From contig NZ_CP033073.1 of assembly GCF_003675325.1 (NCBI RefSeq), positions 5,332,001-5,396,000 on the forward strand: a stretch of 64,000 bases of DNA. The letters are read 5' to 3'. This stretch comes from Streptomyces dangxiongensis (lineage in GTDB: Bacteria > Actinomycetota > Actinomycetes > Streptomycetales > Streptomycetaceae). Below, in pieces: positions 29,460-37,810 of this stretch. The notes beneath the pieces were generated by a model. The model did not search any database. It was not told where the DNA came from and was given only the letters and a program-made list of their open reading frames with translations. The stretch's first letter is position 1. Each line of letters starts with the position of its first letter. A program made the position numbers and the translations under genes.

Positions 29460-29891
29460 ATGGAGTTACGGGTCAGAGTCGCGCGCATCCATCCGTACGG
29501 CGAGGGCGTGGGTGACGAGCGGAGTGACACCGAGGGATGGACGGAGTCCTTCGCCGACTGGATCACCGAGGACCGCCGGCTGGGCCGGTCGGTCGTCGTG
29601 CGCCGGGTGAGCGTCCCGCCCCGTGGCGGCGCGATGTCACCGGGCGCGACGGACTGGATCAGCCTGGCCGTCGACTCCGGTTCGTTCCTGACCGGCCTGA
29701 TCGGGCTGTTCGTTGCCTTCCGCGCCGCGCTGCCCCGGCGCGAGGAGGCGTCCGCGCGACTGGTGGTGGAGTGCGGCGGGAAGCGCTACCTCATCGACGA
29801 GGAGACGCCGGAGGACGCCGCGCGCGTGGCGCGGGCGCTCGGCCTCCTGCCGGCGCCGGACGAGGGGACGCCCGGCCGTGCCACTGCCTGA
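29460..29891 (+). CDS. Effector-associated constant component EACC1
   Basis: The 143-residue protein has a single hydrophobic segment at about 65-90 (WISLAVDSGSFLTGLIGLFVAFRAAL) followed by a small strand-rich cytosolic domain (ARLVVECGGKRYLIDEETPEDAARVARALGLLP). This layout matches the EACC1 family described from actinobacterial conflict systems, where it is always paired with a protease or other effector. The N-terminal 60 residues contain RVRVARI and a Trp-rich stretch. AAGAGGGGG lies about ten bases upstream. The caspase gene overlaps its end by 14 bases, so the two are one functional unit. Confidence 0.8.
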   Translation: MELRVRVARIHPYGEGVGDERSDTEGWTESFADWITEDRRLGRSVVVRRVSVPPRGGAMSPGATDWISLAVDSGSFLTGLIGLFVAFRAALPRREEASARLVVECGGKRYLIDEETPEDAARVARALGLLPAPDEGTPGRATA

Positions 29892-31377
29892 CCCGGAACG
29901 CAGCCACGCCGTGCTCATCGGCGTACACGACTACCGGCAGCTCGAACCCCTGCCCGGTGTGGAAGCCGGCGTCAGCAAACTGGCCGAGCTGCTGTGCGAC
30001 CGCGAGGTCTGGGGCCTGCCCCGGCGCAACGTCACCGTCTTCGGCGCCCGGGCCTCGGCGGACGACATCCTCAAGGCGGTGCGCAGGGCCGGGCGGGCGA
30101 CGACCGACACTTTCCTCGTCTACTTCGCGGGGCACGGACGGCGCGAGCACCACAGTGATCAGTTGCACCTGGCGCTGGCCGACGCCGACCGGGACGACGT
30201 GGAGATCGGGGCGCTTCCGTATCCGTTGCTGCTCGGCCTCGCCAGACGGGCCGGACGTGATGCACGCCGCCGCGTCACGCTCCTCGACTGCTGCTACAGC
30301 GGCCTGGCCATCCCGATGGGCGACTCCGCCACCGCTCTGGGCCACCTGGTGAAGGAGCCGGACGCGGGGGAGGGCGGCAGCCCGGAGGACAGCGGCTTCG
30401 CAAGCTGGATCATGACCTCCACGTCGAGGACGGAACTCTCGTTCTCGCCGCCCCGCGGCTACCCCTACTTCACCGGTGCCCTGATCGACGTCCTGGAGCA
30501 CGGGATCGCCGGGGCAGGTCCGACGCTGTCCTTCGACCGGATCGCGAAGGAGGCCGGGGACCGTCTCCGGACACTGAAGTATCCGCGGCCCCAGTGCGCC
30601 GACCACAACGCCGCGGGGGAGGAGTCCTGGGTCCGCAACCGCGCTCACGAGGGCCCACAGGACGCACCGCCCCGGCCCGTCCCGCACGCCGGGACGGGCC
30701 CGGCACCCCGTCCGGCCGCCCTCTCCGCGGAGTTCCCGTTCGACACCGTCCAGGGCGGCGGATACCGGATCGGTGCGGTCAAGCGGGAGTTGAACGGCGT
30801 CCTCGCGACCGTGGGGGATCCCCGCCTCGGGTGGCGGGCCCTGTCACCCCACTTCCGCACCGTGTCGGGCAGGTGGTTCTGGGGGTACGACATGCGGCAG
30901 GTCGACGCCCACATCGAGCGACAACGCGCGGACCCCACGGAGTTCGTCGATGCCCTGCGTCTGCTCCTGGCACGTCAGGGCATCACCGTCCTGCCCGACG
31001 GCGACCCCGGAGGCAGCCGGCTGAGGGAGAGATGCGGTGCCCTTGGAGCGGAGCGCCTGATCGGCTACGCCGAGAAGGGGGCGATGACCTGCACGGACAC
31101 CCACCTGTGTCTGAGCTCCTCGGCCTTGATGAGGATTCCCCACTCCGCGCTCGAAGACGTGTCCCTCGCCACCTTGCCCAAAACGGTCCGCACGGTCACC
31201 GTCACGGACCAGGGAGGATTCTCGGACGAGAGTCTTCGCTTCATCACGCGCGTCACCTTCGGACACCGCACCCTGGAGTTCGACGAGTCCTCCATGGCGC
31301 CCGTAAGGGAGGCACTCCGAGCCTTCCTGCCCGCGATGGACGACCTGCGCCGGCGTCGCCCCGAGTGGTTCCGCTAG
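29878..31377 (+). CDS. Caspase-like protease with extra C-terminal domains
   Basis: The protein is 499 residues. The N-terminal caspase domain (about 8-240) has both catalytic residues: His86 in YFAGHG and Cys139 in LLDCCYSG. A Pro-rich linker (about 255-285) follows. Residues about 326-350 (HFRTVSGRWFWGYDMRQVDA) closely resemble the DivIVA N-terminal membrane-curvature motif (F-x-T-V ... GYD-x-x-x-VDAFL). Residues about 395-485 (MTCTDTHLCLSSSALMRIPH, VTFGHRTLEFDESSM) look like a small PH-like beta domain. It overlaps EACC1 by 14 bases. A role as a triggered effector protease is inferred from the family. Confidence 0.85.
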   Translation: MPLPDPERSHAVLIGVHDYRQLEPLPGVEAGVSKLAELLCDREVWGLPRRNVTVFGARASADDILKAVRRAGRATTDTFLVYFAGHGRREHHSDQLHLALADADRDDVEIGALPYPLLLGLARRAGRDARRRVTLLDCCYSGLAIPMGDSATALGHLVKEPDAGEGGSPEDSGFASWIMTSTSRTELSFSPPRGYPYFTGALIDVLEHGIAGAGPTLSFDRIAKEAGDRLRTLKYPRPQCADHNAAGEESWVRNRAHEGPQDAPPRPVPHAGTGPAPRPAALSAEFPFDTVQGGGYRIGAVKRELNGVLATVGDPRLGWRALSPHFRTVSGRWFWGYDMRQVDAHIERQRADPTEFVDALRLLLARQGITVLPDGDPGGSRLRERCGALGAERLIGYAEKGAMTCTDTHLCLSSSALMRIPHSALEDVSLATLPKTVRTVTVTDQGGFSDESLRFITRVTFGHRTLEFDESSMAPVREALRAFLPAMDDLRRRRPEWFR

Positions 31378-31434
31378 GCGGCGGGAAAGGCCCGGTGTCC
31401 TCGGGCCGTCCGCCGCATGGGCGAGAATGGGGGC

Positions 31435-32181
31435 ATGAGTCTGTTCCGCGACGACGGCATCGTGCTGCGCACCCAGAAGCTGGGTGAGGCGGACCGGATC
31501 ATCACCCTGCTCACCCGCGGTCACGGGCGCGTGCGCGCGGTGGCGCGCGGGGTGCGGCGCACGAAGTCGAAGTTCGGGGCCCGGCTGGAGCCGTTCTCCC
31601 ACGTGGACGTGCAGTTCTTCGCGCGCGGCAGCGAGCTGGTCGGGCGCGGGCTGCCGCTGTGCACCCAGAGCGAGACGATCGCGCCGTACGGCGGGGGCAT
31701 CGTCACCGACTACGCGCGGTACACGGCGGGCACCGCCATGCTGGAGACCGCCGAGCGGTTCACGGACCACGAGGGGGAGCCGGCCGTGCAGCAGTACCTG
31801 CTGCTGGTCGGGGCCCTGCGGACCCTCGCCCGGGGCGAGCACGCCCCCCATCTCGTCCTCGACGCCTTCCTGCTGCGGTCCCTCGCCGTCAACGGGTACG
31901 CGCCCAGCTTCGGCGACTGCGCGCGGTGCGGCATGCCCGGCCCGAACCGGTTCTTCTCCGTGGCCTCCGGCGGCTCCGTCTGCGTCGACTGCCGGATGCC
32001 CGGCAGCGTCGTACCGTCCCCGCAGACCCTGATTCTGCTGGGCGCGCTGCTTACGGGAGACTGGGAGACGGCGGACGCGTGCGAGGCGCGGTACGTCCGC
32101 GAGGGCAGCGGACTGGTGTCCGCCTACCTGCACTGGCATCTGGAGCGCGGGCTGCGCTCCCTGCGGTACGTAGAGAAGTAG
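31435..32181 (+). CDS. recO: DNA repair protein RecO
   Basis: The protein is 248 residues. The N-terminal OB fold starts [31 protein letters not shown] and includes [20 protein letters not shown]. The C-terminal helical part carries a zinc motif, CARC...CVDC, at about 160-186. RecO loads RecA onto SSB-coated single-stranded DNA with RecR. The ATG follows GAGAATGGGGGC. uppS follows 26 bases later, the standard actinobacterial arrangement. Confidence 0.95.
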   Translation: MSLFRDDGIVLRTQKLGEADRIITLLTRGHGRVRAVARGVRRTKSKFGARLEPFSHVDVQFFARGSELVGRGLPLCTQSETIAPYGGGIVTDYARYTAGTAMLETAERFTDHEGEPAVQQYLLLVGALRTLARGEHAPHLVLDAFLLRSLAVNGYAPSFGDCARCGMPGPNRFFSVASGGSVCVDCRMPGSVVPSPQTLILLGALLTGDWETADACEARYVREGSGLVSAYLHWHLERGLRSLRYVEK

Positions 32182-32207
32182 TCCACGGTCGAGGAGACGA
32201 GAAGCAC

Positions 32208-33056
32208 ATGGTCGTACGCGGGTTCCTGGGGCGCCAGCGGCGCGAGTACACGGCGCCGGAGCCGCATCCGTCCGGTGCCCGCCCGCCGAAGCTCCCGGCC
32301 GAGCTGGTCCCGGAGCACGTCGCGATCGTGATGGACGGCAACGGGCGGTGGGCGAAGGAGCGCGGACTGCCGCGGACCGAGGGGCACAAGGTCGGCGCCG
32401 AGCGGGTGCTGGACGTGCTCCAGGGCTCCATCGAGGTCGGTGTGCGCAACATCTCCCTGTACGCCTTCTCCACCGAGAACTGGAAGCGGTCGCCCGACGA
32501 GGTCCGCTTCCTGATGAACTTCAACCGCGACTTCATCCGCCGCACCCGCGACCAGCTCGACTCGCTCGGCATCCGGGTGCGCTGGGTGGGCCGGATGCCC
32601 AGGCTGTGGAAGTCGGTCGCCAAGGAACTCCAGATCGCCCAGGAGCAGACCAAGGACAACGACCTGCTCACCCTGTACTTCTGCATGAACTACGGCGGCC
32701 GGGCCGAGCTGGCCGACGCGGCGAAGGCCCTCGCCGAGGACGTGAAGGCCGGCCGGCTGGACCCGGCCAAGGTCAACGAGAAGACCATCCAGAAGTACCT
32801 GTACTACCCGGACATGCCGGACGTCGACCTGTTCCTGCGTCCGAGCGGCGAGCAGCGCACCTCCAACTACCTGCTCTGGCAGAGCGCGTACGCCGAGATG
32901 GTCTTCCAGGACGTGCTGTGGCCCGACTTCGACCGCCGTGACCTGTGGCGGGCCTGCGTCGAGTTCGCCTCCCGCGACCGGCGTTTCGGCGGTGCCGTCC
33001 CGAACGAGGACCTGCTCGCCATGGAAGCCGCCATGAAGGGCGGGTCAACCTCCTAG
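32208..33056 (+). CDS. uppS: Isoprenyl diphosphate synthase (UppS family)
   Basis: The protein is 282 residues of the cis-prenyltransferase family. The diphosphate site is [16 protein letters not shown], catalytic Asp and RxG included. Further motifs are [12 protein letters not shown] and the C-terminal [34 protein letters not shown]. It builds the long Z-prenyl diphosphate (undecaprenyl or decaprenyl) carrier for cell wall synthesis. GAGGAGACGAGAAG precedes the ATG. The 30-residue N-terminal extension is common in actinobacteria. Confidence 0.95.
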   Translation: MVVRGFLGRQRREYTAPEPHPSGARPPKLPAELVPEHVAIVMDGNGRWAKERGLPRTEGHKVGAERVLDVLQGSIEVGVRNISLYAFSTENWKRSPDEVRFLMNFNRDFIRRTRDQLDSLGIRVRWVGRMPRLWKSVAKELQIAQEQTKDNDLLTLYFCMNYGGRAELADAAKALAEDVKAGRLDPAKVNEKTIQKYLYYPDMPDVDLFLRPSGEQRTSNYLLWQSAYAEMVFQDVLWPDFDRRDLWRACVEFASRDRRFGGAVPNEDLLAMEAAMKGGSTS

Positions 33057-33094
33057 CCATCGGCAGTTCACACGGGCCGCCGAGGATGCGGATC

Positions 33095-34423
33095 ATGAGA
33101 CGCCTCACCCCTGTCCTCGCCCTCGGCGCCCTGCTGCTCACCGCCCTGCCCGCGCACGCCGCCGACGACGGCCCCGCACACCGCGAGAGCTACGGCACCA
33201 AGGCGCCCTATGCGCCCCAGCAGAACCCGCGCGACTACCAGAAGCCCCCGGCCGGCTTCGTTCCTGTCCTCACCGAGAACGTCTCCCGGCACGGCTCGCG
33301 CGCGGCCACCGACAGCGAGGACGGGGACCTGATCCTCGCGCTGTGGGACAAGGCGGAGGCCGAGGGGCGACTCACCCGCGAGGGCGAGGAGTTCGGGCCC
33401 CGGGTGCGGGTACTGCTCGCCGCCATGGCGAAGACCGGCTACGGCAACCTCAGCGGGCGCGGCCGGCAGGAGCTGGCGGAGACCGCCGCCCGCATGCAGA
33501 AGCGGCTGCCGTCCCTGTTCGCGAAGATCGCCCGCGACGGCGAGAAGATCGACGTCGTCAGCTCCGGCCAGGGCCGGGCCGTGGACAGCGGAAACGTCTT
33601 CGCCGGCGCCCTCGCCGACGCCGACCCCGCGCTGAAGCCGCTGATCGGGCCGACCCGCACCGACAAGGACCTGCTGTACTTCCACAAGGCGGCGGGCGGC
33701 GCGGCCTACCGCGACTACATCGCCGGCGACCAGCGCCTCAAGGACACCCTGAACGGCATCACCGGCCAGGACCGCACGCGGCAGGCCGCCCGCAGCGTCC
33801 TGCGGAAGATCTTCACGGATTCCTTCGTCGCACGGATCCAGGACCCGGCCGGCGCCGCCCAGGCCGTCTACAACCTGTACGCCATCGCCCCCGCGATGAG
33901 CGAGGAGAGCCCGGACGGCGAGGGCTGGGGGCTGGAGCACTACATCTCCCGTACGGACGCGGCCTGGTTCGGCTACCTCGGTGACGCCGAGGACTTCTAC
34001 GAGAAGGGCCCCGGCTTCTCGGACAGCGACATCACCTACAAGATGGCCGGCGTCCTGCTCGACGACCTCTTCAAGCAGGTCGAGGCCAAGCGCGCCGGGA
34101 CCAGCGACCTCGGGGCCGAGCTGCGCTTCACCCACGCCGAGGAGGTCATCCCGCTGGCCGCGCTGATGGGCCTGCCGGGCAGCACCCGGCCGGCGGCACC
34201 GGGGCAGCCGTACACGTACGCCGACAACCCGTGGCGCGGCGCCTCGGTCTCCCCGCTGGGCGCGAACATCCAGTGGGACGTGTTCCAGAAGGGCGACCGC
34301 TACCTGGTCCGCATGCTCTACAACGAGAAGGAGACGGCGTTCAAGGCCGGCTGCCGTCCCGTCGCCAGGAACAGCGCCTTCTACGACCTGGACGAACTGG
34401 AGCGCTGCTTCGACCGGGGCTGA
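33095..34423 (+). CDS. Secreted histidine-type phosphatase
   Basis: The protein is 442 residues with a Sec signal (MRRLTPVLALGALLLTALPAHA). The histidine-phosphatase signature is SRHGSRA (about 68-74), with the phospho-accepting His, and the C-terminal proton donor motif is FTHAEEVIPLAALMGL. The architecture resembles acid phosphatases and multiple inositol polyphosphate phosphatases, so phytate or other sugar phosphates are possible substrates. RHGSRAA is a variant of the RHGxRxP consensus. An ATG three codons earlier is an alternative start. Confidence 0.85.
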   Translation: MRRLTPVLALGALLLTALPAHAADDGPAHRESYGTKAPYAPQQNPRDYQKPPAGFVPVLTENVSRHGSRAATDSEDGDLILALWDKAEAEGRLTREGEEFGPRVRVLLAAMAKTGYGNLSGRGRQELAETAARMQKRLPSLFAKIARDGEKIDVVSSGQGRAVDSGNVFAGALADADPALKPLIGPTRTDKDLLYFHKAAGGAAYRDYIAGDQRLKDTLNGITGQDRTRQAARSVLRKIFTDSFVARIQDPAGAAQAVYNLYAIAPAMSEESPDGEGWGLEHYISRTDAAWFGYLGDAEDFYEKGPGFSDSDITYKMAGVLLDDLFKQVEAKRAGTSDLGAELRFTHAEEVIPLAALMGLPGSTRPAAPGQPYTYADNPWRGASVSPLGANIQWDVFQKGDRYLVRMLYNEKETAFKAGCRPVARNSAFYDLDELERCFDRG

Positions 34424-34426
34424 GGG

Positions 34427-34508
34427 AGCGGCCCGAAGGGGCGCGGGGAACCGCGCGAACGGCCACGGCGGACCCGCGGCGGGCCGCGACGGATTCGCGG
34501 CCGTCGAA
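34427..34508. repeat. Streptomyces-type intergenic repeat element
   Basis: The stretch GGGGCGCGGGGAACCGCGCG and the following hairpin-forming GC blocks (GGACCCGCGGCGGGCC) resemble the short extragenic sequence seen after many Streptomyces genes, as I recall. It lies between the convergent phosphatase and zur genes and probably acts as a terminator hairpin. Confidence 0.55.
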
Positions 34509-34514
34509 GTCCGC

Positions 34515-34925
34515 TCAGCCCGCCGCGCAGTCGGCGCACGTGCCGAAGATCTCCACCGTGTGCGCCACGTTGACGTACCCGTGTTCCGCGGCGATCGCCT
34601 CCGCCCACTTCTCGACCGCCGGGCCCTCCACCTCCACGGCCCTGCCGCAGGCGCGGCAGACCAGGTGGTGGTGGTGCTCGCCGGTGGAGCAGCGGCGGTA
34701 GACGGACTCGCCGTCGGAGGTGCGCAGGACGTCGACCTCGCCGGCCTCGGCGAGGTTCTGGAGCGTGCGGTAGACGGTGGTGAGCCCGACCGAGTCGCCC
34801 TTGTGCTTGAGCATGTCGTGCAGTTCCTGCGCGCTGCGGAACTCGTCGACCTCGTCCAGGGCCGCCGCCACGGCTGCACGCTGGCGGGTCGCGCGGCCCT
34901 TAACGGGCGGTCCAGCGGTGGTCAC
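34515..34925 (-). CDS. zur: Zinc uptake regulator Zur (Fur family)
   Basis: The protein is 136 residues. The winged helix (about 12-80) includes RSAQELHDMLKHKGDSVGLTTVYRTLQNLAEAGEV. Metal sites are the HHHHLVCRACG stretch and the C-terminal CADC, typical of the structural-zinc and regulatory sites of Zur. It represses zinc uptake genes when zinc is high. The GTG start is preceded by GAGGAGG seven bases upstream. It lies after the znuACB genes on the same strand, with a 60-base gap, and Zur-like boxes precede znuA. Confidence 0.93.
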   Translation of the reverse strand: MTTAGPPVKGRATRQRAAVAAALDEVDEFRSAQELHDMLKHKGDSVGLTTVYRTLQNLAEAGEVDVLRTSDGESVYRRCSTGEHHHHLVCRACGRAVEVEGPAVEKWAEAIAAEHGYVNVAHTVEIFGTCADCAAG

Positions 34926-34985
34926 CGGTTGCCTCCTCACGTCTGGCGTCTGCCGGGCCATTGTGCCAGCCCGCACCGACAGTGG

Positions 34986-35888
34986 TCAGGCGCCGACCTG
35001 GTCCCCGGCGCCCCGCGCGGCCGGAATCGAGCATTCCGCCGGGTCACCCGCGGGCTGGGCCGCGGCTGCCGCACGGGCGCGTCGCCGGGCCAGCGGGGCG
35101 GCCAGGGCGGTCAGCGCGACGAACGCGGCGATGGTCAGGAGGACGATCGTGGCGCCCGGCGGGACGTCCTGGTAGAAGGAGGTGACCGTGCCGCTGACGG
35201 TGACGGCCACCCCGATCGCCACCGCGATCACCAGCGTGACGGTGAAGCTGCGGCTGAGCTGCTGCGCCGCGGCCACGGGCACCACCATCAGCGCGGACAC
35301 CAGCAGCAGGCCGACGACCCGCATGGCCACCGTGACGGTCACCGCCGCGGTGACCGCCGTCAGCAGGTTCAGCGCGCGCACCGGCAGGCCCGTGACCCGG
35401 GCGAACTCCTCGTCCTGGCTGACCGCGAACAGTTGGCGGCGCAGGCCGAGGGTGACCAGCAGCACGAAGGCGGCCAGGACGCAGATCGTGGTCACGTCGG
35501 ACCGCGACACCGTGGACAGCGAGCCGAACAGGTACGAGGTCAGGTTGGCGTTGGAGCCGCCCGGCGCGAGGTTGATCAGCATCACGCCGCCGGCCATGCC
35601 GCCGTAGAACAGCATGGCCAGGGCGATGTCGCCGCGGGTCCTGCCGTACCAGCGGATCAGTTCCATGAGCACCGCGCCGAGCACCGATACCGCCGTCGCC
35701 ATCCACACCGGGGACGTGGACAGCAGGAAGCCCAGGCCGACACCGGTCATGGCCACGTGCCCGATGCCGTCGCCCATCAGCGCCTGGCGGCGCTGGACCA
35801 GGTAGATGCCGACCGCGGGCGCGGTGATGCCGACGAGCACGGCCGCGAGCAGCGCCCGCTGCATGAAGGCGTAGTCCAGGAATTCCAT
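34986..35888 (-). CDS. znuB: Zinc ABC transporter permease
   Basis: The protein is 300 residues with about eight helices, of the ABC-3 metal permease family. It opens FLDYAFMQRALLAAVLVGITAPAVGIYLVQRRQALMGDGIGHVAMTGVGLG, the family signature. The C-terminal tail after residue 265 is Ala/Arg-rich and cytosolic. It moves Zn2+ delivered by ZnuA across the membrane. Its ATG shares one base with the znuC stop (TGATG). Confidence 0.93.
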   Translation of the reverse strand: MEFLDYAFMQRALLAAVLVGITAPAVGIYLVQRRQALMGDGIGHVAMTGVGLGFLLSTSPVWMATAVSVLGAVLMELIRWYGRTRGDIALAMLFYGGMAGGVMLINLAPGGSNANLTSYLFGSLSTVSRSDVTTICVLAAFVLLVTLGLRRQLFAVSQDEEFARVTGLPVRALNLLTAVTAAVTVTVAMRVVGLLLVSALMVVPVAAAQQLSRSFTVTLVIAVAIGVAVTVSGTVTSFYQDVPPGATIVLLTIAAFVALTALAAPLARRRARAAAAAQPAGDPAECSIPAARGAGDQVGA

Positions 35889-36655
35889 CAGCTCAGCAGT
35901 CCCGTGCGGATCGGTTCGGTGCCCGCCGGTGCGTGCGGGTGTACGTGGTCGTGGCCGGGCAGCGCGTGCTGGCCGACCGCGCGGGGCGGCGGGCCGTCGT
36001 GCAGCACGCAGCCGTCCCGCAGGACGACCGCCCGGTCGATCAGGGGCTCCAGCGGGCCCAGTTCGTGCAGGACCAGCAGGACCGTCGTACCGGCCTCGAC
36101 CTGCTGCCGCAGCGTCCGTGCCAGCACCTCCTGGCTGGCCAGGTCGACGCCCGCCATCGGCTCATCCATGATCAGCAGCTCGGGTTCACAGACCAGGGCG
36201 CGGGCGATCAGCACCCGCTGGTGCTGGCCGCCGGAGAGGGCGTCGACGGGGTCCTTGGCGCGGTCCGCCATGCCGACCAGCTCCAGGGCCCGGTGCACGG
36301 CCTGCCGGTCGGCCCTGCGGAAGACGCCGAAGCGGGTGCGGGAAAGCCGGCCCGAGGAGACGATCTCGGTCACGGTCGCCGGGACCCCGCCCGCGGCCGT
36401 GGTGCGCTGCGGCACGTAGCCGACGCGCGCCCAGTCGCGGAAGGACCGGCGCGGGGTGCCGAACAGTTCGACGGTGCCGCCGCTGACCGGCACCTGGCCG
36501 ATGACCGTGCGTACCGCCGTCGACTTGCCGGAGCCGTTCGCGCCGAGCAGCGCGACCACCTCGCCGCGGCCGACGGTGAGTTCGATGCCCCGCAGGACGG
36601 GACGCGCGCCGAGTTCGGCGCTCACCCCGCGCAGGGCTATGACGGGCTCTCGCAT
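35888..36655 (-). CDS. znuC: Zinc ABC transporter ATPase
   Basis: The protein is 255 residues. Walker A is GANGSGKST at about 37-45, the signature LSGGQHQRVLIARAL, and Walker B LLIMDEPMAGVD, followed by the switch HEL. The C-terminus is His-rich (QHALPGHDHVHPHAP), as in ZnuC proteins. It powers the zinc importer at the inner membrane face. I chose the ATG with GGAAGG seven bases upstream; a GTG eight codons earlier overlaps the znuA stop (GTGA) but has no ribosome site. Confidence 0.93.
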   Translation of the reverse strand: MREPVIALRGVSAELGARPVLRGIELTVGRGEVVALLGANGSGKSTAVRTVIGQVPVSGGTVELFGTPRRSFRDWARVGYVPQRTTAAGGVPATVTEIVSSGRLSRTRFGVFRRADRQAVHRALELVGMADRAKDPVDALSGGQHQRVLIARALVCEPELLIMDEPMAGVDLASQEVLARTLRQQVEAGTTVLLVLHELGPLEPLIDRAVVLRDGCVLHDGPPPRAVGQHALPGHDHVHPHAPAGTEPIRTGLLS

Positions 36656-36675
36656 GATCCTGCCTTCCGTGCCGG

Positions 36676-37650
36676 TCACTTGGCGTCCAGCGCCTGGCGG
36701 AGCGCCTTGAGGTTGGCCTCCTGGACGGCGAGGTAGTCCTTGCCGCGGGACCTGTCGGTGATGCCCTCCAGCGGGTCGAGGACGTCGGTCCGCAGGCCCG
36801 TGTCGTGGGCGAGGGTCCGGGCGGTCCTGTCGCTGACGAGCGTCTCGTAGAAGACGGTGCTGACACCGTCGGCCCGGGCCGTCCGTTCCAGGGCCTTCAC
36901 GCGCGCGGCGCTCGGCTCGGACTCGGGGTCGAGGCCGTTGACGGCCTCCTCGGTGAGGCCGTAGCGCTCGGCGAGGTAGCCGAAGGCGGCGTGCGTGGTG
37001 AGGAAGACCTTGCTCCGGGTGTGCGCGAGGCTCCGCCGGAACCGGAGGTCCAGGGCGTCCAGCTCGCCTGCCAGGGCCGCGGTGTTCTTGCGGTAGTCGG
37101 CCGCGTGCTCGGGGTCGGCCTTCTCGAAGGCCTTGCCGACGCCCTCGGCGACCTGGGCGTACCTCACCGGGTCGAGCCAGATGTGCGGGTCCTTGCCCGT
37201 GCCTTCCCCGTCCTCGTGTTCCCCGTCCTCGTGGGTGGCGTGTCCGGCCGCGTGGCCGCCGACCTCGGTGCCGTGCTCCTCCAGCGTGGTCAGGCGGGCC
37301 GCGTCGATCTTGGTGCGGACCGGGGACTGGGCCACAGCCTCGTCGACGGAGGGCTGGAGGCCGCTCAGGTAGAGGGCCGCGTCGGACTCCTCTAGCTGGG
37401 CGATCTGCCGGGGGCTGATCTCCAGGTCGTGCGGCTCCTGGCCGGGGGAGGTGAGGGTGGTGACGCGGACGTGCTCACCGCCGATCCGCTCGGCGAGGAA
37501 GGTCATCGGGTAGAACGACGCGACGACGTCGAACTTGCTCGTGTTGGCCACGACCCCCGTGCCGCCGGAGCATCCGGACAGCGTGCCGGCCCCGAGGGCG
37601 GCGACCGCGGCGACCGCGGCGGCGGGTATGAGGCGTCGACGTACGTTCAT
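36676..37650 (-). CDS. znuA: Zinc-binding lipoprotein
   Basis: The protein is 324 residues with a lipobox (GAGTLSGC) giving a membrane-anchored lipoprotein. Cluster A-I landmarks include [40 protein letters not shown] with metal His, and [19 protein letters not shown]. Between them is a His/Asp/Glu-rich loop ([19 protein letters not shown]), characteristic of zinc rather than manganese binding. It captures Zn2+ for ZnuBC. Two Zur-like palindromes lie directly upstream, one of them abutting the start codon. Confidence 0.94.
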   Translation of the reverse strand: MNVRRRLIPAAAVAAVAALGAGTLSGCSGGTGVVANTSKFDVVASFYPMTFLAERIGGEHVRVTTLTSPGQEPHDLEISPRQIAQLEESDAALYLSGLQPSVDEAVAQSPVRTKIDAARLTTLEEHGTEVGGHAAGHATHEDGEHEDGEGTGKDPHIWLDPVRYAQVAEGVGKAFEKADPEHAADYRKNTAALAGELDALDLRFRRSLAHTRSKVFLTTHAAFGYLAERYGLTEEAVNGLDPESEPSAARVKALERTARADGVSTVFYETLVSDRTARTLAHDTGLRTDVLDPLEGITDRSRGKDYLAVQEANLKALRQALDAK

Positions 37651-37664
37651 GACAGTCATTTTCA
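37650..37664 (-). promoter_or_regulatory. Zur box, proximal
   Basis: Minus strand TGAAAATGACTGTCA is close to the Zur consensus TGAAAATGATTTTCA. It touches the A of the znuA ATG, so bound Zur would cover the translation start or a leaderless transcript. Confidence 0.65.
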
Positions 37665-37671
37665 ACAAACA

Positions 37672-37686
37672 TGGAAACCGTTGTCA
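37672..37686 (-). promoter_or_regulatory. Zur box, distal
   Basis: Minus strand TGACAACGGTTTCCA is a second, weaker 15-base Zur-like palindrome, 22 bases (two helical turns) upstream of the proximal one. Tandem Zur boxes would allow cooperative repression of znuACB. Confidence 0.5.
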
Positions 37687-37810
37687 ACTACGCTCACCAG
37701 ATGGTCTTGGCGGGGGCCGATTTGGTCGTGGGGGAGCATGCGCCGGTAACCTGAATCATTCGCTGGAAGCATCTCGCTTCAACGCCCGTCGTCGTAATGA
37801 AGAGAGCACC

